Shown here: piece after piece, positions 1 to 7,120 of the stretch | How positions within the stretch are numbered: the stretch's first letter is position 1 | Layout of the letters: every line of letters begins with the position of its first letter | Origin: Sphingomonadales bacterium | GTDB taxonomy: Bacteria > Pseudomonadota > Alphaproteobacteria > Sphingomonadales > Sphingomonadaceae | Assembly: GCA_027489295.1 (NCBI GenBank) | Contig: JAIYAA010000135.1 | Location: forward strand, 1-30,577 | Length of the DNA: 30,577 nucleotides | Reading direction: 5' to 3' | Notes under the pieces: model-generated | The model's input: the letters and a program-made list of their open reading frames with translations, nothing else | The model's database searches: none | What the model was told of the DNA's origin: nothing | Translations under genes and position numbers: made by a program

Positions 1-719
1 ACCGCCGAGGCTACCACGAAGCGGGCGCCTTCGGCCGAGGCCACGAGCGGGATGGCGCCCGCACCCTCGAGCAGCGCCAGTTCGCCGGTGTGCACCGTGA
101 GGTCGCCGACCAGGGCACCATGGCTGATTGCCAGCCAGGCCACATCGTGCTCGGCCGGCGGCGTGTAGGTCCAGCGTTCACCGGGGGCGAGCGTCACCAG
201 CAGATAGTTGATGCCGGCCGGCGCGCGCACCGGGCTCACCGCGCCGTCCAGTTCGCCGAGGATTACCGTCGCCGGGCCAACTACCGGCATGTCCTTCGCT
301 TCGATATACTGGCTGTCGACGGCGGCGTTTTCCAGCTCGGGCGGCAGCGCCAGCCACAGCTGGAAGCCCTTGATCCGCGGCGACCTGCCCTTCGACATCT
401 CCTTGCCGTGCCACACACCGCCACCGGCGCGCATCCATTCGACGCCGCCATAGCCGATCGACCCCGAACCCGAGATGGGATCGTCGAAATGCAGGTCGCC
501 CTCGGTCAGCACGGTGACCGTGGCGATGCCCGAATGCGGGTGGATCGGCATGTCGCCGATCGACGCGGCCTCGGGCGAGAACAGGTCGAGGAACACGAAC
601 GGCTTCAGCACCTGGCCGAGATCGCCGGGGCTCATCAGCCGGATGATCGGGCGATGGCCTTGGCCAGATGTCTTGTACCGGACGCGGCGGTGCGTGGCGA
701 TCATGGCGGATGCATTCAT
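1..719 (-). CDS. Pirin family protein (partial, C-terminus beyond left edge)
   Basis: Open from an ATG at 719 to the left edge (239 codons), so the C-terminal end is missing. The bicupin pirin fold is recognised from the motif IHPHSGIATVTVLTEG (residues about 58-73), GGGVWHGKE (98-106) and GFQLWLALP further on. His59, His61, His103 and nearby Glu106 are the likely metal ligands; the Glu is three residues after the His, where human pirin has HxE. An AAGGAA ribosome site lies about 12 bases before the ATG. Pirins are cytoplasmic iron-binding cupins. Some bacterial members oxidise quercetin and others modulate metabolic enzymes or respond to redox stress, so the substrate cannot be named. It lies downstream of azoR on the same strand, but a terminator-like hairpin and 320 bases separate them, so it probably has its own promoter. 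Confidence 0.93.
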   Translation of the reverse strand, partial: MNASAMIATHRRVRYKTSGQGHRPIIRLMSPGDLGQVLKPFVFLDLFSPEAASIGDMPIHPHSGIATVTVLTEGDLHFDDPISGSGSIGYGGVEWMRAGGGVWHGKEMSKGRSPRIKGFQLWLALPPELENAAVDSQYIEAKDMPVVGPATVILGELDGAVSPVRAPAGINYLLVTLAPGERWTYTPPAEHDVAWLAISHGALVGDLTVHTGELALLEGAGAIPLVASAEGARFVVASA

Positions 720-1039
720 GGCGGCATTCCTTTCCTTGCTCATTCTGGAGCGATGCGAAGACGCAGGCTCGCGCAGTCCTGGATACGATCGGCTTCGTGC
801 CGATTGATCTCCGCACGCTGGATGTCGGCGGTCCGCTGGCATCGCTGCCGTTCGGCCGTTTCTATCGCCCAAACCCTTCCGGCAGTTCTTCCACAGCAGT
901 GCACATGAAACCCGCAGGCAAGACCATTCGCATCACCAGCGGGCAACGGTCATACCCAGTCTAAACGACCAGGGGAGCCGGCACCCACATGATGGCTCCC
1001 CTGGCGGATATTGCCTGGCGCGAGGACACCAGGCCGAAA
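720..1039. other. Gene-free interval between pirin gene and azoR
   Basis: No supportable gene was found on either strand in these 320 bases. The interval holds the azoR hairpin (969-1004) and must contain the pirin promoter and leader on the minus strand. No clear operator or consensus promoter stands out. Confidence 0.6.
969..1004 (-). terminator. Hairpin terminator downstream of azoR
   Basis: The arms 969-979 (CCAGGGGAGCC) and 994-1004 (GGCTCCCCTGG) are perfect 11-bp complements around a 14-base loop, 36 bases past the azoR stop. On the minus strand the stem is followed by a short CGTTTAG stretch, so the U-tract is weak but present. Confidence 0.7.
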
Positions 1040-1648
1040 TCAGGCGTGCAGCGCTGCGATCTGCGCCTGCGCCGCCTCAACCGCGGCAGCGCGCTGGTCC
1101 GGCCCCACGGCAATGCCTTCCGCAACGATCGCCTCGGCATTCAGGCCGATAAAGGCGAAGGCGGTCTTCAGATAGGTTTCGGTGTGCTCGAAGGAGGCGG
1201 TCGGCGATTCGCTGCTATAGATGCCGCCGCGCGCGATCGTGAGAAGGATGCGCTTGCCCGGCACGAGGCCGGTCGGCTTGCCTTCGACATATTTGAACGT
1301 CTTGCCCGCGACGAGCACGCGGTCGATCCATGCCTTCAGCTGGCTGGGGATGCCGAAGTTATAGAGGCCCGCGCCGATCACGACGATGTCGGCAGCGATG
1401 AACTCTTCCAGCACTTCAGTACCCAGTGCGATGTCGGCCTGGAGTTCCGGCGTGCGATCGGCCTCGGCGCTCTGCAACGCGGCGAGATAGCCGCCCGACA
1501 GATGCGGGATCGGGTTGGCAGCCACGTCGCGATAGGTGACTTCGGTCTCGCTGCGGCCCGCGGTCAGCTGAGCGACGGCCTCGGCCGAAAGCTGACGGCT
1601 GACCGAATAGCCGCCGAGAATGCTGGAATCGATGTGCAGAAGCTTCAT
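1040..1648 (-). CDS. azoR: FMN-dependent NADH:quinone oxidoreductase / azoreductase
   Basis: The protein has 202 residues, the usual AzoR (formerly AcpD) length. It is a flavodoxin-like cytoplasmic enzyme that uses NADH and bound FMN for two-electron reduction of quinones and azo compounds. The N-terminus LLHIDSSILGGYSVSRQLS is the FMN phosphate-binding region. GAGLYNFGIPSQLKAWIDRV near the middle is the flavin-contacting loop, and the segment TIARGGIYSS is also family-typical. The ATG at 1648 was chosen because AAAGGACC lies just before it and the family motif begins at residue 2; an in-frame extension to 1933 would cross the divergent promoter and has no support. It is divergent from the LysR regulator at 1818, which probably controls it. 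Confidence in family is high; the physiological substrate is unknown. Confidence 0.95.
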   Translation of the reverse strand: MKLLHIDSSILGGYSVSRQLSAEAVAQLTAGRSETEVTYRDVAANPIPHLSGGYLAALQSAEADRTPELQADIALGTEVLEEFIAADIVVIGAGLYNFGIPSQLKAWIDRVLVAGKTFKYVEGKPTGLVPGKRILLTIARGGIYSSESPTASFEHTETYLKTAFAFIGLNAEAIVAEGIAVGPDQRAAAVEAAQAQIAALHA

Positions 1649-1719
1649 GGGGGAGGTCCTTTGGTGCCGGGGCGCGTTTCGTTTCGGCGCCTTCGAGCAG
1701 CAGATGTATCGCGCTTGAT

Positions 1720-1753
1720 AGTTCGCCAAAACTGGCCAAGTTTCGATCGAACT
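1720..1753. promoter_or_regulatory. Paired dyads in azoR/LysR divergent promoter (candidate LysR operator)
   Basis: Two related dyads lie side by side in the 169-base divergent interval: AGTT-N6-AACT at 1720-1733 and AGTT-N7-AACT at 1739-1753. The second encloses the perfect palindrome TTCGATCGAA (1742-1751). Neighbouring dyads between a LysR-type gene and its divergent target are the usual place for LysR recognition and activation half-sites. Assignment to this regulator is inference from position. Confidence 0.5.
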
Positions 1754-1817
1754 GTTTGATGAAATCGGTATGTTGGTCAGGCACGGCTGGTGCTGCTGCG
1801 TTGCGCAAGGACATGCG

Positions 1818-2717
1818 ATGATCTCCGATCCCGGAACCCCGACGCTCGACCAGCTGCGTGTGCTGGTAACCGTGGTGGAGACCGGCAGCTTCGCCGGCGC
1901 CGCGCGCAAGCTGAACCGTGCCACCTCCGTCATCAGCTACACGATCGCCAATCTCGAGGCGCAGCTGGGGCTTCGGCTGTTCGATCGGGAAGGCACGCGC
2001 AAGCCGCAGCTGACCGATGCGGGCCGGATGATCGTTGGAGAAGCGCGGATGGTCGCGAGCGGGATCGACTCGCTGCGCGCCAAGACCAAGGGGCTGCTGC
2101 AGGGTCTGGAGTCCGAGCTCCATCTGGTGCTGGATACTTTTCTGCCACAGGCGCGGGTGGTCGATGCGCTGACGGCGTTCTTCCAGACCTTCCCTACGGT
2201 TTCACTGCACCTGTCGGTCGAAACGCTGGGCGCGGTTACGCAGCGGGTGATGGATCGTCGTGCGAGCATCGGCGTGAGCGGACCGCTGGATACCATGCGC
2301 GGGATCGACCGGATTGCGATCGGCGCGGTGCGGCTGGTGCCGGTCGCGGCGAAGAACCACCCCCTGGCGCTGGCCGGGCGCAATCTGCCCGGCGCCGGGC
2401 GCGCGCATATCCAGCTGGTACTGACCGACCGTTCGCCGCTGACCGAAGGCAAGGAGTTTGCAGTGATGAGCAGCCAGACGTGGCGGCTGGCGGATGTGTC
2501 GTCCAAGCACATGCTGCTCAATGCCGGCATCGGCTGGGGTTATATGCCCGAACCGATGGTGCACGACGATCTCGAGGCAGAGCGTCTGGTGGTCCTCGAC
2601 ATGCCCGATGCGCCGCCGGGCGACTATACGATGCACGCCATCCATCGCAGCGACACGCCGCCCGGCCCCGCCGCGGCGTGGCTCATCGAGCGGCTGCGGA
2701 ATCAGCAAGAAGCGTAG
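1818..2717 (+). CDS. LysR-family transcriptional regulator
   Basis: The protein has 299 residues with the LysR architecture. The N-terminal winged helix-turn-helix covers about residues 8-68 (TLDQLRVLVTVVETGSFAGAARKLNRATSVISYTI is the diagnostic pattern, followed by LEAQLGLRLFDREG). A periplasmic-binding-protein-like effector domain follows from about residue 90 to the end. The ATG at 1818 is preferred over an upstream in-frame ATG at 1770 because AAGGA lies six bases before it and family homology begins only after it. It is transcribed away from azoR, with paired dyads between the two. LysR regulators of azoR-type genes commonly sense quinones, azo dyes or other electrophiles; the ligand here is unknown. 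Confidence 0.93.
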   Translation: MISDPGTPTLDQLRVLVTVVETGSFAGAARKLNRATSVISYTIANLEAQLGLRLFDREGTRKPQLTDAGRMIVGEARMVASGIDSLRAKTKGLLQGLESELHLVLDTFLPQARVVDALTAFFQTFPTVSLHLSVETLGAVTQRVMDRRASIGVSGPLDTMRGIDRIAIGAVRLVPVAAKNHPLALAGRNLPGAGRAHIQLVLTDRSPLTEGKEFAVMSSQTWRLADVSSKHMLLNAGIGWGYMPEPMVHDDLEAERLVVLDMPDAPPGDYTMHAIHRSDTPPGPAAAWLIERLRNQQEA

Positions 2718-2848
2718 CAGCGAAGCGGCATCGATCGCCTTTGCCCGGGAATAAGGCCCCGGCCTGATCGATAACCTCCAGCATCGTTGCGATCTGAGAC
2801 GCGTGGCATGGCACGAAGTCGCACAGGATCAGGAAGCGCGAAGCCACG

Positions 2849-3082
2849 TCATGGCCGCTGCACGCGCGGCGCGGCAACGACCGTGAACGCCATCACCAGC
2901 ATCAGCGTCACGATCGCGGAAAAGATCGGGTCCGCCAGTACGAGTTGCAGCCGTGCATAGAGCAAAGCAAGCGCCACGATGCCGACGAGAACATAGAGCC
3001 CGCGGACCAGCATGTGCACCGGGTTGATCGGCCGGCGCTTCGCCGCGTGGTGGGTGCCGTTGCGGAGGGTGAAGGTCGTCAT
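2849..3082 (-). CDS. Small membrane protein, unknown function
   Basis: The protein has 77 residues. A basic, polar N-terminus (residues 1-22) is followed by two hydrophobic segments, roughly LVRGLYVLVGIVALALLYA (25-43) and IFSAIVTLMLVMAFTVVAA (53-71), which suggests a small inner-membrane hairpin protein. A GGAGAC ribosome site sits five bases before the ATG at 3082. It starts 23 bases after the stop of the gene at 3106-3486 on the same strand, so the two are probably co-transcribed. It is not a family I recognise. It converges on the LysR gene, with 131 gene-free bases between. Confidence 0.65.
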   Translation of the reverse strand: MTTFTLRNGTHHAAKRRPINPVHMLVRGLYVLVGIVALALLYARLQLVLADPIFSAIVTLMLVMAFTVVAAPRVQRP

Positions 3083-3105
3083 CTCGCGTCTCCGGGGCTG
3101 GTGGG

Positions 3106-3486
3106 TCAGGCGGCGACGTGCGCGGCGTTGCGGACGAGCTGGCGGATTTCGGCGACTGCCTCGCCCACGAAACCCGCGCGCCGAAGCTGCTCCGTCTCGG
3201 CCTGCGGCAACGCATCGCCCTGCAAACGGAACATCACGGCGTAGCGGCGCAGCGCTTCCAGCCGAGCATCGGCAAGGCCATTGGCGCGCGTGCCACCGAA
3301 CAGCCAGCCCAGCACGGTTGCCAGCCGGCCGGGCGTACGCAGGCTGGCGCGGCCATCAAACCGGGCGAGCTGCACGACCTGCCGCTCCAGCGGCGCGACA
3401 TATGACACCACATCGTGGCGTGGGGCGGCGCTGTTCGCAGCCATCGCGGTGCGGGGAAGGTCAAATGCAAGATCGAGATAAGCCAT
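3106..3486 (-). CDS. Hypothetical protein, 126 residues
   Basis: This is a small soluble-looking protein with no signal peptide. The first third is of mixed character, then comes the Gly/Trp-containing stretch TVLGWLFGGTRANGL (about residues 57-71) and a mainly helical C-terminal half rich in Ala, Arg, Leu and Glu. AAAGGAAC stands six to eight bases before the ATG at 3486, which supports this start. It is first in a probable two-gene unit with the small membrane protein. I do not recognise the family, and no catalytic motif is visible. Amino-acid composition and codon bias resemble the flanking genes, unlike the antisense frames. Confidence 0.6.
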   Translation of the reverse strand: MAYLDLAFDLPRTAMAANSAAPRHDVVSYVAPLERQVVQLARFDGRASLRTPGRLATVLGWLFGGTRANGLADARLEALRRYAVMFRLQGDALPQAETEQLRRAGFVGEAVAEIRQLVRNAAHVAA

Positions 3487-3859
3487 GTCGCGTTCCTTTC
3501 CACCTGTGCCGCAGCCCGGCGGTGCAAAGCGGTAATGCGCGCACTCGATCTGCCGAAACAGGCGAATAAGATCGAAGGAAATGATCGATAAATTCGAACA
3601 GCCGCTGCTGGCTGCTTAGCGCGATCGGCCGGGCAGGACGGCGGCATTGTCGCAATGGAGGGCGACGCGGATCGGATCGGATCGGCGATTTTGGGCACCG
3701 ACGATAACGACAGGATGCCTTGCGTACTCCCCGCTTCATCCATCATTGCGATAGCTTTTTCCGCCGGCCGTCAGAAATTGGTCGGCGCCATGGCGGCCCA
3801 TGCCGGAAACGCCGGCTGGGCCGCATCGATCGCGGCCGTCGTATCGGCCTGACCGCCGC
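3487..3859. other. Gene-free interval with short GGATC tandem repeat
   Basis: No convincing gene was found in 373 bases. It contains a three-unit tandem GGATC run at 3669-3685. It also contains a small inverted repeat, GGCCGC/GCGGCC (3819-3824 with 3832-3837), 22 bases past the stop of the next minus-strand gene, which might act as its terminator. The promoter of the 3106-3486 gene should lie near its left end. Confidence 0.5.
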
Positions 3860-4288
3860 TTACGTCTGCTTCGGCGTCAGCACGGCGTAGGTAACCTGCG
3901 TCCCGTCGTCCATAGTGCCCCGCAAGTACTGTTCGGCGAGCAACGGCGATGTTGTGAAAACGGAGGCAAGTATGCCGACAACCGAAAGCCCGAAGGTAAG
4001 CGCAGCCGGTGCCCCCTCCAGAACCGCTTCCTCGATCACCTCGAGACCGGCATCCGTGAGTGTCTCGGTAATTCTCTCGACGATCTCGCTCGGAGGGTTC
4101 GGCGGCCCATTGTAAATGGCAACATAATAACCGCTATCCCGACGCGGACTGACCGTGATGTTTGCATCTTCCCGGATTGGTGATCCCCGGGGCGCTTCGG
4201 TGGGTATCGGGATCAACGTCCCGTCCGGATCCGGGGCTGACTCAAAGCGTGTCGTCTCGTCAGTAGCTGGGTTCGGCAGTGTATCCAC
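3860..4288 (-). CDS. Hypothetical protein with hydrophobic segment, last gene of the MACPF-like cluster
   Basis: The predicted product has 142 residues from a GTG at 4288, preceded at good distance by AGAGAGGA. A longer in-frame reading to 4447 has implausible composition. The N-terminal third is rich in Pro, Asp, Thr and Glu and probably disordered. A segment around residues 50-60 (GYYVAIYNGPPNPP) is followed by an amphipathic helix (EIVERITETLTDAGLEVIEE). Then comes a hydrophobic stretch of about 25 residues (APAALTFGLSVVGILASVF) that could insert in a membrane, and a strand-like tail ending TYAVLTPKQT. I do not recognise it. It lies downstream of the perforin-like gene and the 127-residue gene on the same strand, but a 377-base gap makes one transcript uncertain. 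Confidence 0.55.
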   Translation of the reverse strand: MDTLPNPATDETTRFESAPDPDGTLIPIPTEAPRGSPIREDANITVSPRRDSGYYVAIYNGPPNPPSEIVERITETLTDAGLEVIEEAVLEGAPAALTFGLSVVGILASVFTTSPLLAEQYLRGTMDDGTQVTYAVLTPKQT

Positions 4289-4308
4289 GATGTCATTCCT
4301 CTCTGGGT

Positions 4309-4605
4309 TCACGTTGCATCGAAATTTTGCGGCGCCGGCGGCATGGCGATTACGGGAGACATGCTTCCGTCTCGGGCAATCCAGATATTGCCGTCGTCCA
4401 TGGGCGATGTAGGACCCGGTTTCGCAGTCGCGGGGAGGCCGTCCCATTCAAGCGCGAGGGTCTTGGGTCGACGGCCCGGTTGCCGGCGCTCCCTTCGACT
4501 GACTTCTCCGCGACGTCGCAGAAGCCCCATGGAATTCAGATGATCAGCCTGCGCCTTTTGGGTGCGGCATTGCGCCTGAAAACTGCACTGATCCCCGCGG
4601 GGCAT
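4309..4605 (-). CDS. Doubtful small ORF between two cluster genes
   Basis: The reading frame of up to 98 residues ends 20 bases before the GTG of the next gene, an operon-like spacing. Its C-terminal half (WDGLPATAKPGPTSPMDDGNI and on) has plausible protein composition. The N-terminal half is Arg/Gln-rich and looks like an antisense shadow, and no ribosome site precedes either possible ATG (4605, 4530). It may be a shortened gene remnant or not a gene. Confidence 0.22.
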   Translation of the reverse strand: MPRGDQCSFQAQCRTQKAQADHLNSMGLLRRRGEVSRRERRQPGRRPKTLALEWDGLPATAKPGPTSPMDDGNIWIARDGSMSPVIAMPPAPQNFDAT

Positions 4606-4665
4606 GTGTCGCGCGCGTAATGCTGCGGAGATTTCGGCAAGAGCGACATCGACGGATACGTCGCC

Positions 4666-5049
4666 TTAGGCCTCCGGGCCGGTGTCGATCCCCGCCCACC
4701 GCCTCAATTCCTTGACGGGGACCAGCAGGACGGGCCCCAGGGGTTCACCCGTGAACGCCTCCCAGAGATCTTTGAGGTCCAATCCGCGTTCGATGACCGC
4801 CTCCCCGCTGACGTCCAACACGAAGCCATCAAGCACGTTTCCGGCGGTGTCGGTGTCCGGAGCTTTGCCCGCAGTCGAGAATCCCCCTTCCCCCGCCGCC
4901 CCGGACATTCCCCCTTCGAAACCCCCTGCCTCTTCCGCCGCTCGAATTTGCGCGAGCACCTCGGGCGCTAGAACCAGATAGGTGCCCCCATTCTCTGTGG
5001 CATATTGCTTGGCTTCTTCCGCCGTATCAAAGCTCAGAGGGTCCGGCAT
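4666..5049 (-). CDS. Hypothetical acidic protein downstream of perforin-like gene
   Basis: The product has 127 residues. The ATG at 5049 is chosen over 5055 and 5076 because AGGAG lies exactly six bases before it. The N-terminus (PLSFDTAEEAKQYATENGG, then TYLVLAPEVLAQIRAAEEA) resembles a small alpha/beta unit. A Gly-rich linker (about residues 42-60) follows. The C-terminal part is predicted alpha/beta (LDGFVLDVSGEAVIERGLDL, then LLVPVKELRRWAGID). There is no signal peptide and no membrane segment. It starts 23 bases after the stop of the MACPF-like gene, so the two are almost certainly co-transcribed. A partner, chaperone or immunity role is only a guess from position. The family is not recognised. 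Confidence 0.6.
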   Translation of the reverse strand: MPDPLSFDTAEEAKQYATENGGTYLVLAPEVLAQIRAAEEAGGFEGGMSGAAGEGGFSTAGKAPDTDTAGNVLDGFVLDVSGEAVIERGLDLKDLWEAFTGEPLGPVLLVPVKELRRWAGIDTGPEA

Positions 5050-5072
5050 CTTCATCTCCTGGTCGATACAGA

Positions 5073-6668
5073 TCAAATTGAAACGATATTCGTATCCAAA
5101 AACGTACCGGAAACCGGCTTCTCCAGCGTGGAATAGGCGAAATATACCAGACGATAGGCAGTATCCGCTTTGAAACCATGTGCAGTTAGATCAACAAAGC
5201 TAGCGATCTGCTTCCAACTGGCGCCGTCCTGACTGTACGATACGTCAAGCAGGTGGGCGCCCTTGCGGGCGAGGCGCAAATGGATTTCATCATCATAGTA
5301 CATGGCATAGCCCGAGCCGATCGAGGTTTCGGGGCTGGGGTTGTCCCAGCTCTGGTTGAAAGCGTGGCACGAAATGGACGGCCCCGCGTCCTCAACGCCT
5401 CGCATAAGCCAGAGCGCCCTGTTGAGGTCGTCCGCGTACAGCGCGAGACCAACATAATAGGCGGCGCCCGGGAGCTTTGCGTCTTTGAAGTTGGTGATCA
5501 GCCTGGTGACGATTTGAAAGTCGACCGGCGCCTCGATGGTACGCTTGAAAACGCTGTCCGGGAACGAATAGGGCGCGGCGAAAACGTCGATCGAGTTCGA
5601 TACCTTCCGCTGAACCGGCTGATAATCAGGCGGCAGGGTAAACGGGATCGAGGGGCACCCGTCGACCGGATGGTCGCTGCACGTCGACGCTTGCCTTGTC
5701 ACCCTGGTCAATTCGTCGGACAGAAACACCTGCCACGTGTTGAGCAGGGCAGCGGAGGGCGGGGCGACGAAGAGATCGGGATGAGTCTGGACGAAATTGA
5801 TGTCGTTGATTAGCGACTGTATCTGCAGCCGGATGCCTGCGTACGCTTGAAGCGCCTCCCGCTGATTTTCGATGTCGATCGGGTTGGGGCCGTCGGGAAG
5901 TGGAATGGTCAGATATCGGGCCAACTGGGCGCTGTAGGGAACCGGGTTGTTCTTGACCTGCGCCGGAAACGCCTTCAGTCGAGCCATGACCCCCTCGACA
6001 TCGGCAGTGATCGAGGTTTCGTCCCCCAGACCGCCACGCTGATAGGTCGAAACCTGGATCTGGCTCTGCGACATCTTGGATTTTGTCTGTGAATCCAAGT
6101 TGGCGTCCACCGACACAGATGCAAACAACCCCCCGTACTTTGCCGACAGGGAGGCCGCGATAGACTCCTGCTCCTCTCGCGTGGTCGAAGTAACCGAGAT
6201 GATCGCGAAATATTCCCCACCTGTCTGAAGACCGCGAACGAACCCATCGCCATACCGCTCCTGGAACAGGTCCTGCTTGCCCTGCTTGAGCAGATTATAG
6301 CCGTCACTGTCTGGTGCGAGGTGCGCGCCTTCGACTTGGGTAAAGGCGTTTTCGACGACGCATCTGGCCAGGACGAAGGTCGATTGCGAATTGAATTTCG
6401 ATTCATTCGCGAAGGAGAATTTTGCCGAAGCGCTAAAGAGCCCGAAACGTCCACTCGCGTCGACGGCTATCCCTAGCGAGGAATAGAGATCTTCAAAGCT
6501 GTTGATGATATTGAGGGTATACCGGACGGTTTGACCGGCGGCCAGTGTAGGCGGAGTAGGCAAACCGGGGTCGACTGCCTTCCCGGCAATGGAGCCGTTG
6601 AGGAAGTTGACTCCCATTCCGTAGTTCATCCCGTTTACGTACGGAGTGTCTAGAGATACCTGAGTCAT
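5073..6668 (-). CDS. MACPF/CDC-like (perforin-fold) protein with C-terminal concanavalin A-like domain
   Basis: The protein has 531 residues from the ATG at 6668 (GGGG eight bases upstream); the ATG at 6680 lacks a ribosome site. YGDGFVRGLQTGG (about residues 139-151) fits the MACPF signature [YW]-G-x-x-[FY]-x6-G-G, with Asp and Gly at the usual Thr/Ser and His positions. It is flanked, as in MACPF proteins, by alternating polar/apolar stretches (about 63-107 and 157-210) that could be the membrane-inserting hairpin clusters. From about residue 370 on, DFQIVTRL, YYVGLALYADDLNRALWLMRG, HLRLARKG and SYSQDGASW are typical of concanavalin A-like/DUF1349-type beta-sandwiches, which often bind glycans. 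There is no signal peptide, so release by lysis or an unknown route is implied. Pore formation is inferred from fold only. A small gene follows 23 bases downstream. Confidence 0.7.
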   Translation of the reverse strand: MTQVSLDTPYVNGMNYGMGVNFLNGSIAGKAVDPGLPTPPTLAAGQTVRYTLNIINSFEDLYSSLGIAVDASGRFGLFSASAKFSFANESKFNSQSTFVLARCVVENAFTQVEGAHLAPDSDGYNLLKQGKQDLFQERYGDGFVRGLQTGGEYFAIISVTSTTREEQESIAASLSAKYGGLFASVSVDANLDSQTKSKMSQSQIQVSTYQRGGLGDETSITADVEGVMARLKAFPAQVKNNPVPYSAQLARYLTIPLPDGPNPIDIENQREALQAYAGIRLQIQSLINDINFVQTHPDLFVAPPSAALLNTWQVFLSDELTRVTRQASTCSDHPVDGCPSIPFTLPPDYQPVQRKVSNSIDVFAAPYSFPDSVFKRTIEAPVDFQIVTRLITNFKDAKLPGAAYYVGLALYADDLNRALWLMRGVEDAGPSISCHAFNQSWDNPSPETSIGSGYAMYYDDEIHLRLARKGAHLLDVSYSQDGASWKQIASFVDLTAHGFKADTAYRLVYFAYSTLEKPVSGTFLDTNIVSI

Positions 6669-7120
6669 CGCATGCCCCATCGATAGTTAAAGCGTGAATT
6701 CAACTGAGCAGATATTCATCGACGCTCATTCCTCACTCGGGAATAATGTTCTTACGGATCATTAGCTTGGCGCCTTGTGCAGACCTTTCGCGGAACGAAT
6801 GCGGATGCGCGCCCGCCTCGTCTTCGGGGTGCTCGCGGCCCCGTTACGTCGGAAGTACGGCGCCCGGCCGATCTGCGCATCCACCATTTGGTGGAGAGCG
6901 CAGCTGGCGCATTGAAGCACCGAATATTTCCAACGTCCCAGACGCGAGGTCTAAGCGCACCGGACACGAAAGTAGCGTTCGGAATTTGCTGCCGCCCGCC
7001 TTGCATATTCTTTATCTCCTGGACGCGCGGAGCAATCGCACAGCGATTGGGAATTGCCTGGCCACGCGGGTGGGCCGACGCACGCCACGTACGACGGTTG
7101 CTGTGTCCGAATGAGCGACG
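6669..7120. other. Gene-poor interval with two strong inverted repeats
   Basis: No gene is supported in 452 bases; overlapping frames on both strands lack ribosome sites and family features. Two perfect inverted repeats stand out: CCACCA-TT-TGGTGG (6891-6904) and CAATCGC-ACA-GCGATTG (7033-7049). The latter lies 72 bases past the luxR-type stop and could be part of its terminator. The promoter of the MACPF-like gene must lie near 6690-6790. Confidence 0.5.
7033..7049. repeat. Perfect 7-bp stem-loop downstream of LuxR-type gene
   Basis: CAATCGC and GCGATTG arms are separated by ACA. It may be a weak terminator of the gene ending at 7121 (no U-tract) or a protein-binding dyad. Confidence 0.4.

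Noticed and set aside
2754..2765. AGGCC-CC-GGCCT dyad after the LysR gene as a terminator
   Set aside because: A two-base loop cannot form a stable hairpin and there is no U-tract.
3669..3685. GGATC tandem run as a CRISPR-like or satellite repeat
   Set aside because: There are only three 5-base units, too short for any known repeat system.
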